The position numbers were made by a program, and so were the translations under genes. This document shows, in pieces, positions 16,607-25,723 of a stretch of DNA of 42,530 nt (positions within the stretch are counted from its first letter, which is position 1; every line of letters starts with the position of its first letter). Under the pieces are notes generated by a model. The model was not told where the DNA came from. It worked only from the letters and a program-made list of their open reading frames with translations, and made no database searches. The stretch is from Alistipes sp. (GTDB lineage Bacteria; Bacteroidota; Bacteroidia; Bacteroidales; Rikenellaceae). Location of the stretch: the NCBI GenBank assembly GCA_017937765.1, contig JAGBCY010000011.1:1-42530 (forward strand), in the 5' to 3' direction.

Positions 16607-17221
16607 TTAGCGTATGAAGTTGGTGGCGATACGCTCCTCGGGGGCGGGGGCGGGTGTTCCGTCGGCAGCAATCTTACGCAGCATCCACGCCATATTTCTT
16701 GCTAACGTGCGCAGCGTCTGCATACCCTCGCCATCCTCGGTGACTTCGCCCGGAGTGCGGCCGTGGGCCATATTCCAGTACTGCGACGACACGACAGGCA
16801 TATTGTTGATAGTGAAGTATTTATTAAGTCGGTCGAGCGTGGCTGTGGCACCTCCGCGACGACACACCGCAACGGCTGTCGCGGGCTTATATTGCAGGTG
16901 GCGACCCGAGGCGAAGAAGAGCCTGTCGAGCAGTGCGCAGAGCGATCCGTTGGGGCCGGCGTAGTAAACGGGCGAGCCGACGACTAAGGCGTCGCATTCG
17001 CGTATCTTGGCCTCGAACATCGTGTAGAGCGGGTCGCCAAAGGCACAGTGTCCCGTCTCGGCGCAGCTGAAGCATCCGATGCACCCCTGCACGGCGCGCA
17101 TTCCGATGTGCAGAATCTCGGCCTCGAGTCCCTCGCTGCGGAGCGTCTCGGCCATATGATTCAGGGCGGTATAGGTGTTGCCCGTGGCGTGCGGGCTACC
17201 GTTAATTAGTAGTACTTTCAT
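16607..17221 (-). CDS. NAD(P)H-dependent FMN reductase, flavodoxin-like fold
   Basis: A 204-residue protein of the NADPH-dependent FMN reductase / iron-sulfur flavoprotein group. The FMN phosphate-binding loop is LLINGSPHATGNTYTAL at residues 4-20. The Cys pattern GCIGCFSCAETGHC (about 46-59) is typical of this family and in some members binds a cluster or acts in redox. SPVYYAGPNGSLCALLDR (about 83-100) is the flavin-ring loop. It should transfer electrons from NAD(P)H to flavin or a small acceptor; the physiological substrate cannot be told. It lies 8 bp after birA and is probably cotranscribed with it. Confidence 0.85.
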   Translation of the reverse strand: MKVLLINGSPHATGNTYTALNHMAETLRSEGLEAEILHIGMRAVQGCIGCFSCAETGHCAFGDPLYTMFEAKIRECDALVVGSPVYYAGPNGSLCALLDRLFFASGRHLQYKPATAVAVCRRGGATATLDRLNKYFTINNMPVVSSQYWNMAHGRTPGEVTEDGEGMQTLRTLARNMAWMLRKIAADGTPAPAPEERIATNFIR

Positions 17222-17229
17222 AATCGTAA

Positions 17230-17976
17230 CTATTTGATGATGTTAGACTTAATCTTCTGCGGTAGGACGAACTCCACCTCCTTGAAGGCATACTCCCTAA
17301 TGGTGCCATCGGCGTGTTCGAGGCGTAGCTCACCCGAGGGGCGCACGCCACGAATCGTCGCCTCAAACCTCTCGCCCGAGGGGTAGGCGTAGGTGTGGCG
17401 TTCGTCGAGGTGGTACATCGTGCGTCGGTAGAGCTCCTCGATGTGTCGCTTCTGGCCGGCCCTGAGCAAAGCGTAGAGCTTGTCGAGGTGGCGGAGGAAC
17501 CGCTCTAAAACCTCCTGTCGATCAAACATTATGCCGCGCTCCACGGCCATAGAGGTGGGGTTGGGCAGGTAGTCGGGGAAGGTTATCTGGTTGACGTTGA
17601 GGCCGATGCCTACGATCGTGCGGGCGATGTGGTCTGGGGCGAGTGAGTGCTCGATGAGCACGCCCGTGATCTTGTTATCGCCGGCGTAGATGTCGTTTGT
17701 CCACTTTATGCGGCACGCGATGTCGTAGTCGCCTAAGGTGTCGACAAGGGCGAGGGCCACCACTTCCGAGAGCAGGAACTGCTCGACGATGGGGAGGAAC
17801 GTAGGGTGCAGTACGACGGAGAACGTAAGGTTCTCACCCTCAGTGCTATGCCACGAGTTGCCGCGCTGTCCTCGTCCGGCGGTTTGCTCCTCGGCCCAGA
17901 TCACGTCCATCTCGCCGTATTGGCCATTTCGTGCATCGTCGTTTGTCGAGGTGGTCTGCCTCTTGTAGGTTATCAT
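17230..17976 (-). CDS. birA: Biotin--[acetyl-CoA carboxylase] ligase
   Basis: A 248-residue biotin protein ligase, which makes biotinyl-5'-AMP and transfers biotin to the carboxylase carrier lysine. The sequence shows the ATP/biotin loop TAGRGQRGNSWHS (about residues 33-45), IKWTNDIY around residue 90, ITGVLIEH and VGIGLNVNQ. A C-terminal SH3-like part (about 200-248) follows. There is no N-terminal helix-turn-helix, so this is a short type I enzyme without repressor activity. It is the first gene of a minus-strand pair with the FMN reductase. Confidence 0.93.
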   Translation of the reverse strand: MITYKRQTTSTNDDARNGQYGEMDVIWAEEQTAGRGQRGNSWHSTEGENLTFSVVLHPTFLPIVEQFLLSEVVALALVDTLGDYDIACRIKWTNDIYAGDNKITGVLIEHSLAPDHIARTIVGIGLNVNQITFPDYLPNPTSMAVERGIMFDRQEVLERFLRHLDKLYALLRAGQKRHIEELYRRTMYHLDERHTYAYPSGERFEATIRGVRPSGELRLEHADGTIREYAFKEVEFVLPQKIKSNIIK

Positions 17977-18014
17977 ATTGTTAAATAGCTGTTAAATGTC
18001 ATTTAAATATCGTT

Positions 18015-18051
18015 CAAAGATAGGCATTTTCCTCGAAAAAAGCTATCTTTG
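18015..18051. promoter_or_regulatory. Overlapping divergent promoters between birA and the cyclotransferase operon
   Basis: A -7 element TATCTTTG is present on each strand: minus at 18022-18015 and plus at 18044-18051. Together they form a perfect 9-bp inverted repeat, CAAAGATAG with CTATCTTTG, 19 bp apart. Neither has a good TTTG at -33. The -33 zone of each overlaps the -7 of the other, so the two probably compete for polymerase. Confidence 0.6.
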
Positions 18052-18076
18052 CATCGTTAATTATTAGAATCAAGGT

Positions 18077-18901
18077 ATGAACCGACTCAAACAACTAAAG
18101 ATAACAACCCTCGTGGTGGCATCGTTGCTGGTGGCGTGCGGTGGCACGAAGGGTAATAAGGCCGACGATAAGGCGGAAGTCGCAGCCACGCCCGCCGAGC
18201 GACCTACCCCCGCTGCGCTCTACAACTTCCGCGTGGTCAAGGAGTATCCCCACTCGGTGGAGAGCTATACGCAGGGGCTGCAATATGTCGATGGCGTTAT
18301 GTGGGAGGGCACGGGACAGGAGGGCCGCTCGCACCTCCAGCGCGTAGATCTCGGTAGCGGCAAGGTAGATATCGTCGCCTCGCTTCCGGATGATGAATTT
18401 GGCGAGGGCATCACCCACTTCGATGGCTGCATCTACCAGCTCACGTGGCTCTCGCACGTGGCTCACGTCTACGATCGTGAGGGGCGCGAGCTTCGCACGG
18501 TAAAGTATCGTGGCGAGGGATGGGGTATAACGACCAATGGCCGAGATCTTTACCTCTCGGATGGCACCTCGACGATACGACGCGTGGACCCCGAGACGTT
18601 CGACACGTTGGAGTCGATATGCGTGACGTTTGACGGCGCGCCGCTCGACCTTATCAACGAGCTCGAGTGGGTCGATGGCTCGATTTGGGCCAACGTCTAC
18701 CTCACGGATGCCATCGTCGAGATCGACCCCAAGACGGGTGTGGTTGTGGGGTATGTCGACCTGCCGGAGCTACGCCAGCGACTCGAGGCTAACCCCGAGG
18801 CCGAGGCCTTTAACGGCGTGGCGTATAACCCCGCGACAAAGCACTTCTATGTCACTGGTAAACAGTGGAATAAACTCTTCGAAATAGAGATAATCAAGTA
18901 G
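18077..18901 (+). CDS. Glutaminyl-peptide cyclotransferase, lipoprotein
   Basis: A 274-residue lipoprotein (lipobox LLVAC, Cys21) of the plant/bacterial glutamine cyclotransferase family, a five-bladed beta-propeller that converts N-terminal Gln to pyroglutamate. Family signatures are YPHSVESYTQGLQY, WEGTGQEGRSHLQ, FGEGITHFDG, QLTWLSHVAHVYD, YRGEGWGITTNG, LSDGTSTIRRVDP, NELEWVDGSIWANVYLTD and FNGVAYNPATKHFYVTGKQWNKLFEI. Bacteroidota enzymes of this kind act in the cell envelope. It opens a five-gene plus-strand operon; the next gene begins 4 bp after the stop. Confidence 0.93.
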   Translation: MNRLKQLKITTLVVASLLVACGGTKGNKADDKAEVAATPAERPTPAALYNFRVVKEYPHSVESYTQGLQYVDGVMWEGTGQEGRSHLQRVDLGSGKVDIVASLPDDEFGEGITHFDGCIYQLTWLSHVAHVYDREGRELRTVKYRGEGWGITTNGRDLYLSDGTSTIRRVDPETFDTLESICVTFDGAPLDLINELEWVDGSIWANVYLTDAIVEIDPKTGVVVGYVDLPELRQRLEANPEAEAFNGVAYNPATKHFYVTGKQWNKLFEIEIIK

Positions 18902-18905
18902 CAGT

Positions 18906-19802
18906 ATGAGTAACGTTAAGGAGCAGATTCAGGCGATCCTCAGTCGCCATATCATAGTTAAGGATGCCGCCATCGGCACGACACTCGTGGGCGCACGCCG
19001 TGACGTGGTTGCCGACCTCGTATCTATCGAGGAGCCCGAGCGCGTCGTGGCGATGTACGAGACGTCGATTAAGGCGGGAGCCGTGATTATCACCTCAAAT
19101 ACCTTCCTTGCCGATCCGTTGATGCTCGCGCAGTGTGGCGTCGAGCGCACGACGGATGAGGTTGTGGCGGCGGCCCTTGCCGTAGCTCGCAAGGCTAAGG
19201 AGGGGAGCGCGAAGGAGGTCTTCATCGCAGGCTCGATAGGCCCTTCGACGCGTAACATATCGTTGGCCATCGACCTTAAGGAGGAGGAGTTGCGCGCATC
19301 GTACCGCACGCTTATCGAGGCTCTCGATCGCGAGGGTGCCGATATCTTCCTTATCGAGAGCATCACCGATGTGCGCAATGCCGAGATCGCCGCGGAGCTG
19401 TGCCGTGAGATTGCCCCCGAGAAGCCGATAATCTTCTCGGCCGTGCTGTCGAAGATTGGCGGCCTGCTTATCTCGGGTCGCTCGGTGGAGAAGTATGTCG
19501 AGGATGTATCGAAGTTCGAGCCGCTGGCTATCGGCTTCAACTGCTCGCACGGCGTGAAGAACGTCGTCGACAACATCGAGCTTCTCACGCGTTACACCTC
19601 GCTACCAACGTACGCAGCCCCCTCGGCAGGTATACCCGACGCTAAGGGCCGCTATGCGGAGACCGTCAAGAAGCATACCGAGACGCTACGTGCAGCTGCC
19701 GAGCGCGGCCTGCTCTCGATCGTGGGTGGCTGTTGTGGTACGACGGTGGATTATACGCGTAGCATAGCGCAGATGGTCCGCCACTATAAACCTCGTAAGT
19801 AA
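18906..19802 (+). CDS. Homocysteine S-methyltransferase family protein
   Basis: A 298-residue stand-alone Hcy-methyltransferase barrel. The three zinc ligands are present: Cys213 in GFNCSHG and Cys276/Cys277 in GGCCGTT. The N-terminal part has DAAIGTTLVG and ITSNTFLADP. The family transfers a methyl group to homocysteine or another thiol from donors such as S-methylmethionine, betaine or methyl-cobalamin; the donor cannot be told, and no cobalamin domain is fused here. It lies inside an operon (4-bp and 6-bp gaps). Confidence 0.85.
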   Translation: MSNVKEQIQAILSRHIIVKDAAIGTTLVGARRDVVADLVSIEEPERVVAMYETSIKAGAVIITSNTFLADPLMLAQCGVERTTDEVVAAALAVARKAKEGSAKEVFIAGSIGPSTRNISLAIDLKEEELRASYRTLIEALDREGADIFLIESITDVRNAEIAAELCREIAPEKPIIFSAVLSKIGGLLISGRSVEKYVEDVSKFEPLAIGFNCSHGVKNVVDNIELLTRYTSLPTYAAPSAGIPDAKGRYAETVKKHTETLRAAAERGLLSIVGGCCGTTVDYTRSIAQMVRHYKPRK

Positions 19803-19808
19803 CACGTT

Positions 19809-20915
19809 ATGAATAGTATAGAACTACGCCGTGAGCTGCATCGCCACCCCGAGTTGTCGTTCGAGGAGCACCGCACGCAGCGAACCATTATGGCGGCTCT
19901 CGAGGCTGAGGGTATCGCCTGTCGTGAGATTGCAGGCACGGGTGTCCTGGCGCGTATCAAGGGTGCGCGCGGCAACCATCGCCGTGCGGTGGTGCTTCGT
20001 GCCGATATCGACGCGCTGCCTATCGTGGAGCGTAACGAGGTGGACTACCGCTCGGAGAATGAGGGCGTTATGCACGCCTGTGGCCACGATATGCACGCAG
20101 CAATGCTCTTTGGCGTGTTGACGGAGCTGAACCGTGAGCGCGACTTCGAGGGCACGCTCTTCGGTGTCTTCCAGCCGGGCGAGGAGCTCAACCCCGGAGG
20201 CGCATCTAAGGTGCTTGCCGAGGAGCCTTTCGCGGATTATGATGTTGCGGCCGTCGTCGGTCAGCACGTCGACGCACGCTTGGAGGTTGGCCAGATCGGT
20301 ATCTGCCCGGGTATGTTTATGGCCTCGAACGACGAGCTGCGCTTTGCTGTTCGTGGTCGTGGTGGCCACGCGGCACGCCGTGCGGAGTGCGACGATACGG
20401 TGACGGCTATGGCCGACCTTGTTGTGCGCACGACGTCGCTCAATGTGCCCGATGCAGTGGTGTCGGTGGGTCGTGTCATTGCAGAGGGTGCTACGAACGT
20501 CATCCCCGATAGGGTCACGGCCGAGGGCACGATGCGCACGTTCGACACCGCGGAGAGGGAGCGGATATATGCCCACCTCAGGGGTAATGCCAAGACCATA
20601 GAAGAAAAGTATGGCGTTGAGGTAGAGGTAGATATAAGCCGAGGATATCCCTCGGTTGTCAACGACGTGATGCTCTCGTACGAGGCTATGATTGTGGCGG
20701 CAGATGAGGGCATCGCCATTCGGGAGCTCGAGCGTATGACCACGGCCGAGGATTTCGGCTACTATACGGAGCGTTACGCGTCGCTCTTCTACCGCTTGGG
20801 TGTAGGACGTGCGGCGGGTAGCTCGCATACGGCTACGTTCCTGCCCGACGAGGCGGCTATCGCCGTGGGCGAGAGGATGATGCGCCGAATGGCACTCCAC
20901 GTATTAAATAAGTAA
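19809..20915 (+). CDS. M20 family metal-dependent amidohydrolase
   Basis: A 368-residue enzyme of the M20D / N-acyl-amino-acid hydrolase group (includes hippurate and IAA-amino-acid hydrolases and N-acetyldiaminopimelate deacetylase). Motifs in order are ELHRHPELSFEEH (about 9-21), VLRADIDALP, HACGHDMHA with metal ligands His89, Cys91 and His93, FQPGEELNPGGA, the dimerisation part with GRGGHAARR, and near the end GSSHTATF with a metal-ligand His. The substrate is not evident. It starts 6 bp after the methyltransferase gene and ends 2 bp before rnr. Confidence 0.9.
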   Translation: MNSIELRRELHRHPELSFEEHRTQRTIMAALEAEGIACREIAGTGVLARIKGARGNHRRAVVLRADIDALPIVERNEVDYRSENEGVMHACGHDMHAAMLFGVLTELNRERDFEGTLFGVFQPGEELNPGGASKVLAEEPFADYDVAAVVGQHVDARLEVGQIGICPGMFMASNDELRFAVRGRGGHAARRAECDDTVTAMADLVVRTTSLNVPDAVVSVGRVIAEGATNVIPDRVTAEGTMRTFDTAERERIYAHLRGNAKTIEEKYGVEVEVDISRGYPSVVNDVMLSYEAMIVAADEGIAIRELERMTTAEDFGYYTERYASLFYRLGVGRAAGSSHTATFLPDEAAIAVGERMMRRMALHVLNK

Positions 20916-20917
20916 CA

Positions 20918-23068
20918 ATGGGAAAGAAGAAGAATAAAAGGGGGAATAACCGCGATGAGCGTGCGTCGTTCATTGTCGATATGTTTCGGGAGTTCCCCGA
21001 CACTAAGTTTTCGCTCAAGCACCTCGCAGCAGCCTCGGGTGGCGCAGATAGGGATGGTCGCACGATGACCTTCGCCATAGTCCGCCAGCTCATCGAGGAT
21101 GGTTTTGTGGAGGAGGTGGCGCGTAGCAAGTACCGCCTGTCGCGTGCAGCAATGCCGCGCTACGAGGGTGTGGTTACGGGAGCTACGCCCGGTGCGTTGT
21201 ATGTCGAGGTTGAGGCTTTGGAGAGCGATGTATATGTTGCACGCCGTAATGGCGCGGGTGCGTTGGATGGCGATAGGGTTATGGTTGCAGTGGCACGCCG
21301 CTCAAGGGATGGCGAGCTCGAGGGTACCATTACGGAGGTCGTGGAGCGTAGTCGCAGACCCTATATCGGCACGGCGCAACTCACTGCAAATTCGATATTT
21401 ATCACGCCCGACTCGCGCCGCATAGGTACCGACATACGCCTCGAACGTAAGCGTTATCCCGAGGTTGAGGAGGGCGATAAGATCGCGGTGCGTGTTGTTG
21501 CGTGGAACGAGGGCGAGCGTCTGCCCGAGGGCGAGCTCGTCGAGAGGTTAGGTCGTGCTGGCGATAACGACACCGAGATGCACGCCATCTTGGCGGAGTT
21601 CGACCTGCCGTATCACTTCGAGAGGGAGGTCACGATGGCGGCCGAGCGTATCGCGGGCGAGATCACGGCCGAGGAGGTTGCCAAGCGTAGGGATATGCGC
21701 GAGGTGGTAACCTTCACCATTGACCCCGCGGATGCTAAGGATTTCGACGATGCGCTCTCGCTTCGACAGGTTAAGGAGGGTGTCTGGGAGATAGGTGTAC
21801 ATATCGCCGATGTCACGCACTACGTGACCCCTGGATCTGTCGTCGACGACGAGGCTGTGGAGCGTGCGACGTCGGTGTATTTGGTCGACCGTACGGTGCC
21901 GATGCTGCCCGAGAGGTTGTGTAACGATCTCTGCTCGTTGCGCCCCAACGAGGATAAGTTGTCGTTCTCGGCCCTCTTTACCCTTAACGACGATGCCGAG
22001 ATTCTCGACGAGTGGTTCGGCCGCACGGTGATTCACTCCGACCGCCGCTTCACGTACGAGGAGGCGCAGGCGGTAATCGAGAGTGGTGCGGGCGATTACG
22101 CCGAGGAGATAACGACATTGAACCGTCTGGCCCAGAGACTTCGAAAGGAGCGTTTCCGCCACGGTGCCATCGCCTTTGAGCGCGATGAGGTGCGCTTCCG
22201 CTTGGACGATAAGGGTCGCCCCATAGGTGTCTACACGAAGGTGCAGAAGGAGGCCAACCAACTTATCGAGGAGTTTATGCTCTTGGCCAACCGTCGCGTT
22301 GCGGAGTTCTGTGCGCACCGTGTGGTCAATGGTCGCCGTGTGCCGCGACCTATGGTCTATCGTGTCCACGACGAGCCGTCGGAGGATAAGCTCGGCCGCT
22401 TTCGCGATTTCGCCCTGCGCTTCGGCCACTACTTCAAGGCACAGAAGGGGCGTGCCGTGGCTAAGGAGATGAACAAGCTGCTGTCGACGATAGCGGGCAG
22501 TGCCGAGGCGAATGCCATCACAACGCTCGCGGTGCGTAGTATGGCTAAGGCCGTCTATACGACCGATAACATCGGCCACTACGGCCTTGCGTTCCCCTAC
22601 TATACGCACTTCACCTCGCCCATACGTCGCTATCCCGATATGATGGTGCACCGCATCCTTGCGACATATCTCGCGGGCGAGAAGCGCGTGGATAAGAAGC
22701 ACTTAGAGCAGCTGTGTCAGCACTCTACCGAGCGAGAGATCTTGGCCTCGGAGGCTGAGCGTGCAAGCATAAAATATAAGATGGCGGAGTTTATGAAGGA
22801 CCGCATCGGCGAGGAGTTCGATGGCGTGGTGTCGGGTATGACCGATTGGGGCATCTACGTCGAGTTGGATGATACGCACGTCGAGGGTATGGCCTTCCTG
22901 CGCGACATCGACGACGATGACTACTACCACTTCGACGAGGCGCGCTACGAGGTTGTGGGCCGCTCGTCGGGAGTACGTCTTACGCTTGGCAGCCGTGTGA
23001 GGGTGCGCGTCAAGAGCGTGGATATGAATCGCCGCACGCTCGATTTCAAACTATTGCTTAACAACTAA
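20918..23068 (+). CDS. rnr: Ribonuclease R
   Basis: A 716-residue 3'-5' exoribonuclease that degrades structured RNA. The N-terminal basic part (MGKKKNKRG) is followed by a winged-helix-like region (about 15-75), cold-shock domains (about 80-225) and the RNB catalytic domain (about 250-590). The latter has DPADAKDFDDALS, whose acidic residues D269, D275, D277 and D278 match the metal-binding set of the RNase II family. The motif HFTSPIRRYPDMMVHR marks the end of RNB. A C-terminal S1 domain (about 630-712) contains GMTDWGIYVEL. Length is normal. Confidence 0.96.
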   Translation: MGKKKNKRGNNRDERASFIVDMFREFPDTKFSLKHLAAASGGADRDGRTMTFAIVRQLIEDGFVEEVARSKYRLSRAAMPRYEGVVTGATPGALYVEVEALESDVYVARRNGAGALDGDRVMVAVARRSRDGELEGTITEVVERSRRPYIGTAQLTANSIFITPDSRRIGTDIRLERKRYPEVEEGDKIAVRVVAWNEGERLPEGELVERLGRAGDNDTEMHAILAEFDLPYHFEREVTMAAERIAGEITAEEVAKRRDMREVVTFTIDPADAKDFDDALSLRQVKEGVWEIGVHIADVTHYVTPGSVVDDEAVERATSVYLVDRTVPMLPERLCNDLCSLRPNEDKLSFSALFTLNDDAEILDEWFGRTVIHSDRRFTYEEAQAVIESGAGDYAEEITTLNRLAQRLRKERFRHGAIAFERDEVRFRLDDKGRPIGVYTKVQKEANQLIEEFMLLANRRVAEFCAHRVVNGRRVPRPMVYRVHDEPSEDKLGRFRDFALRFGHYFKAQKGRAVAKEMNKLLSTIAGSAEANAITTLAVRSMAKAVYTTDNIGHYGLAFPYYTHFTSPIRRYPDMMVHRILATYLAGEKRVDKKHLEQLCQHSTEREILASEAERASIKYKMAEFMKDRIGEEFDGVVSGMTDWGIYVELDDTHVEGMAFLRDIDDDDYYHFDEARYEVVGRSSGVRLTLGSRVRVRVKSVDMNRRTLDFKLLLNN

Positions 23069-23083
23069 TCTAACCCACTGGTT

Positions 23084-24172
23084 ATGAGTATAGATGCTAT
23101 ATTGGAAAAGGCCTTAGAGCGAGTGCCGCTTAAACGCGAGGAGGCATACGAGCTCTATGATAATGCCCCGTTGCAGACGCTCTGTGGCGTTGCTGACACG
23201 TTGCGCATAGGTGCTGTGAAGGACCCCACGGTGGTGACGTGGCAGATAGATAGGAATGTAAATATCACAAATGTCTGTAAGTCGGGATGTAAATTCTGTA
23301 ACTTCCACTGCAAGCCCCACGACGAGGCTCGTGCCTATATCACGACGATGGCTGAGTATCGCAAGAAGATCGACGAGGCCCTGAAGCTCGGTGCCGATCA
23401 GCTGCTGTTGCAGGGAGGTCTGCATCCACGCCTCGGTATCGACTTCTATGAGAAGCTCTTTTCGCAGATTAAGAAGGAGTATCCCAAGTTGAAGCTCAAC
23501 GCTTTAGGAGCTCCCGAGGTGGCACATATCGCTGCCCTCAGTGGCCTCACAACGCTCGAGACATTGAAGCGTCTGCGTGCTGCTGGTCTCGATACGTTGC
23601 CGGGTGCCGGTGCGGAGATTCTGTCGGAGGATGTGCGCAAGCGTATATCGCCCGCCAAGCCATCGGCAAAGGATTGGGTGCTCGTTATGCACGAGGCGCA
23701 TAAGCTCGGCATCCCCACGACGGCGACGATGATGTATGGCCACGTGGAGACACCGCATCAGAGGGTCGACCACCTCATCACCATCCGTGATCTTCAGGCG
23801 CATAAGCCCGAGGGATCGCGCGGCTTCACGGCCTTTATCCCGTGGGTGTTCTGCCCTACGGGTACGCGCCTCGAGGCTGAGGGTATCGCCCCGCGCTTCT
23901 CGGCTACGGAGTACCTGCGCATCATCGCTATGAGCCGCATCGTGCTGCACAACATCCCCAACATTCAAGCCTCGTGGCTCACGGTTGGCAAGGAGGTTGC
24001 CGAGATCGCGCTGCGTAGCGGTGCCAACGATATGGGCTCGATAATGATCGAGGAGAATGTCGTATCGTCGGCGGGAGCCACCACGCGCTTCGATCGCAAG
24101 GCTATGGAGGAGACCATCCGCCGTGCCGGTTTCACGCCGCGCCTGCGCGACCAGCTATATAATTATAGGTAG
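23084..24172 (+). CDS. mqnC: Cyclic dehypoxanthinyl futalosine synthase (MqnC), radical SAM
   Basis: A 362-residue radical SAM enzyme of the futalosine route to menaquinone; it cyclises dehypoxanthine futalosine. The cluster motif CKSGCKFC gives Cys65, Cys69 and Cys72. LLQGGLHPRLGIDFYEKL and the C-terminal block GSIMIEENVVSSAGA are typical of MqnC rather than MqnE or CofH, which is why the specific name is used. It is the last gene of the operon, 15 bp after rnr, and is followed by a strong terminator. No other mqn genes are in the window. Confidence 0.88.
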   Translation: MSIDAILEKALERVPLKREEAYELYDNAPLQTLCGVADTLRIGAVKDPTVVTWQIDRNVNITNVCKSGCKFCNFHCKPHDEARAYITTMAEYRKKIDEALKLGADQLLLQGGLHPRLGIDFYEKLFSQIKKEYPKLKLNALGAPEVAHIAALSGLTTLETLKRLRAAGLDTLPGAGAEILSEDVRKRISPAKPSAKDWVLVMHEAHKLGIPTTATMMYGHVETPHQRVDHLITIRDLQAHKPEGSRGFTAFIPWVFCPTGTRLEAEGIAPRFSATEYLRIIAMSRIVLHNIPNIQASWLTVGKEVAEIALRSGANDMGSIMIEENVVSSAGATTRFDRKAMEETIRRAGFTPRLRDQLYNYR

Positions 24173-24206
24173 AAGGGCACAACAAGAGGTAAATGTTCCC
24201 TCATAA

Positions 24207-24243
24207 AATACGGGCTGGCCACGATATTTGGCCAGCCCGTATT
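24207..24243. terminator. Bidirectional terminator between mqnC and the peroxidase gene
   Basis: A perfect 14-bp stem, AATACGGGCTGGCC (24207-24220) with GGCCAGCCCGTATT (24230-24243), and a 9-base loop, followed by AATTTAA on the plus strand and preceded by ATAAA, which gives Ts on the minus strand. It separates convergent operons. Confidence 0.88.
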
Positions 24244-24263
24244 AATTTAAACGACTCCGATGA

Positions 24264-25703
24264 TTACTCGTGATCGTGATCGTGGTCCTCATCGTCGTGA
24301 ACGTGCACCACGCCATACTCGTTAACGTTGGTGAGCTTCACGCCGTTATACTCGCCCGTAAGCGTGCGGAGGAAGGCTACGATGTCCGCAACCTCAGCAT
24401 CGGTGAGATCTACGTCCGACTGGTAGCGACCCATATCGCGCACCGCCTCGTCCATCGTCAGGCGTGTGCCATCGTGGTAGTAGGGCCACGTAAGCTCGAT
24501 GTTGCGCAAGCCGGGCACCTTGAAGCGGTGGCGGTCACGCTCGAGCTGCGTCTGCTTGAAGCGGCCGTTATCCTCCTCGGTGAGCTCCAAGCCGCGATCC
24601 TCGAAGTAGTGGCGGCGCAGACCCATAAGCTCGTACGACTCGCCTCCGAGGTTTACGCCCACGTGACACGTTGCGCAGCTGTGCTCCTTGAAGAGCGCGT
24701 AGCCGTTGAGCTCCTGAGCGGTGAGTGCCTCGTTGTCGCCACGAAGCCACTTGTCGAACTGCGAGTTAGGTGTTGTGAGCGTGCGCTCGAACTCCTCGAT
24801 GGCGTTGGTGATTGTCGCCTCGGTGATTCCCTCCTCGGGGTAGAGCGATGCGAAGGTTGCAACGTAGAGCTCGTCGGCCGAGAGCTTGCCTATGATCTGG
24901 TCGAATGACGTTGAGGCCATCTCCACGGGGTTGAGCGGGGGGCCTGCTGCCTGCTCTGCGAGGGTGCGTGCACGACCATCCCAGAACTGAACGAAGTTAT
25001 AAACGGCGTTATATACTGTGGGGGCATTCACGCCACCCATACGGCCCTCGACGCCATCCGAATACTGGTGGTTATCCACACCGCCGGTCTCCAGACCGTG
25101 GCACGATGCACACGAGATGGTGTTGTCGATCGAGAGGCGTGTGTCGTGGTAGAGCTCGAAGCCGAGGCGTGCCTTGCGCTCGTCGATGTCCGTGGGCGAT
25201 ACGATGGGGCGTATGGGCTCGCCTGCGCGCTCACCCTCGAGGCCGTCGTTGTAATAGGCCGTGCGGTAGTTGCGTGCCCACTCTACGTAGATGTCGGCCT
25301 TAGCCTCGGTGGTCTGGCTACCCCAGTGTACGAGGTAGTACTTAGCCTCGGGCATACGGCGGTCCATCGCAACCTTCTCAACCTTAGCTACATCCACCGG
25401 ATTAGGTGTGGTGCCCTCCTGCAATGCCTCGATAAGCGGAGCGATGTCGAAGGCACGGTAGCCCTCCGCGGCATCGGCCTGAACCACATCGCCAATCACG
25501 GGCCACGTAGCGTAGAACGGCAGCGTGGGATTTGCCGTGTGGCAGCTGATACATCCACCCTCGGTGAGCATCTCCTCAACACGAGCATCGGGCGTGAACT
25601 CCTCAGACGGGGGGCTGATCATCACGCGATAGACGATGGCGAGCACGACGGCCACAACCAACAAGCCTATCAAAAAGATCTGTCTTTTCTTCAAAGTTTT
25701 CAT
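24264..25703 (-). CDS. Tri-haem cytochrome c peroxidase, membrane-anchored
   Basis: A 479-residue protein with an N-terminal membrane anchor (about 9-28) and three CxxCH haem c motifs: CISCH (Cys51-His55), CASCH (Cys198-His202) and CATCH (Cys343-His347). Residues 40-145 resemble the Bacteroidota haem-binding domain; residues of about 175-455 are the di-haem peroxidase (CcpA/MauG) core, with PTVYNAVYNFVQFWDGRA, GPPLNPVEM and FKVPGLRNIELTWPYYHDG. It should reduce H2O2 to water in the periplasm with electrons from the quinol/cytochrome chain. The C-terminus is His/Asp-rich (HVHDDEDHDHDHE) and may bind metal. It lies 20 bp downstream of ccsA in one operon with resB. Confidence 0.9.
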   Translation of the reverse strand: MKTLKKRQIFLIGLLVVAVVLAIVYRVMISPPSEEFTPDARVEEMLTEGGCISCHTANPTLPFYATWPVIGDVVQADAAEGYRAFDIAPLIEALQEGTTPNPVDVAKVEKVAMDRRMPEAKYYLVHWGSQTTEAKADIYVEWARNYRTAYYNDGLEGERAGEPIRPIVSPTDIDERKARLGFELYHDTRLSIDNTISCASCHGLETGGVDNHQYSDGVEGRMGGVNAPTVYNAVYNFVQFWDGRARTLAEQAAGPPLNPVEMASTSFDQIIGKLSADELYVATFASLYPEEGITEATITNAIEEFERTLTTPNSQFDKWLRGDNEALTAQELNGYALFKEHSCATCHVGVNLGGESYELMGLRRHYFEDRGLELTEEDNGRFKQTQLERDRHRFKVPGLRNIELTWPYYHDGTRLTMDEAVRDMGRYQSDVDLTDAEVADIVAFLRTLTGEYNGVKLTNVNEYGVVHVHDDEDHDHDHE

Positions 25704-25723
25704 AGGTCTGAATTTTTGGGTTA

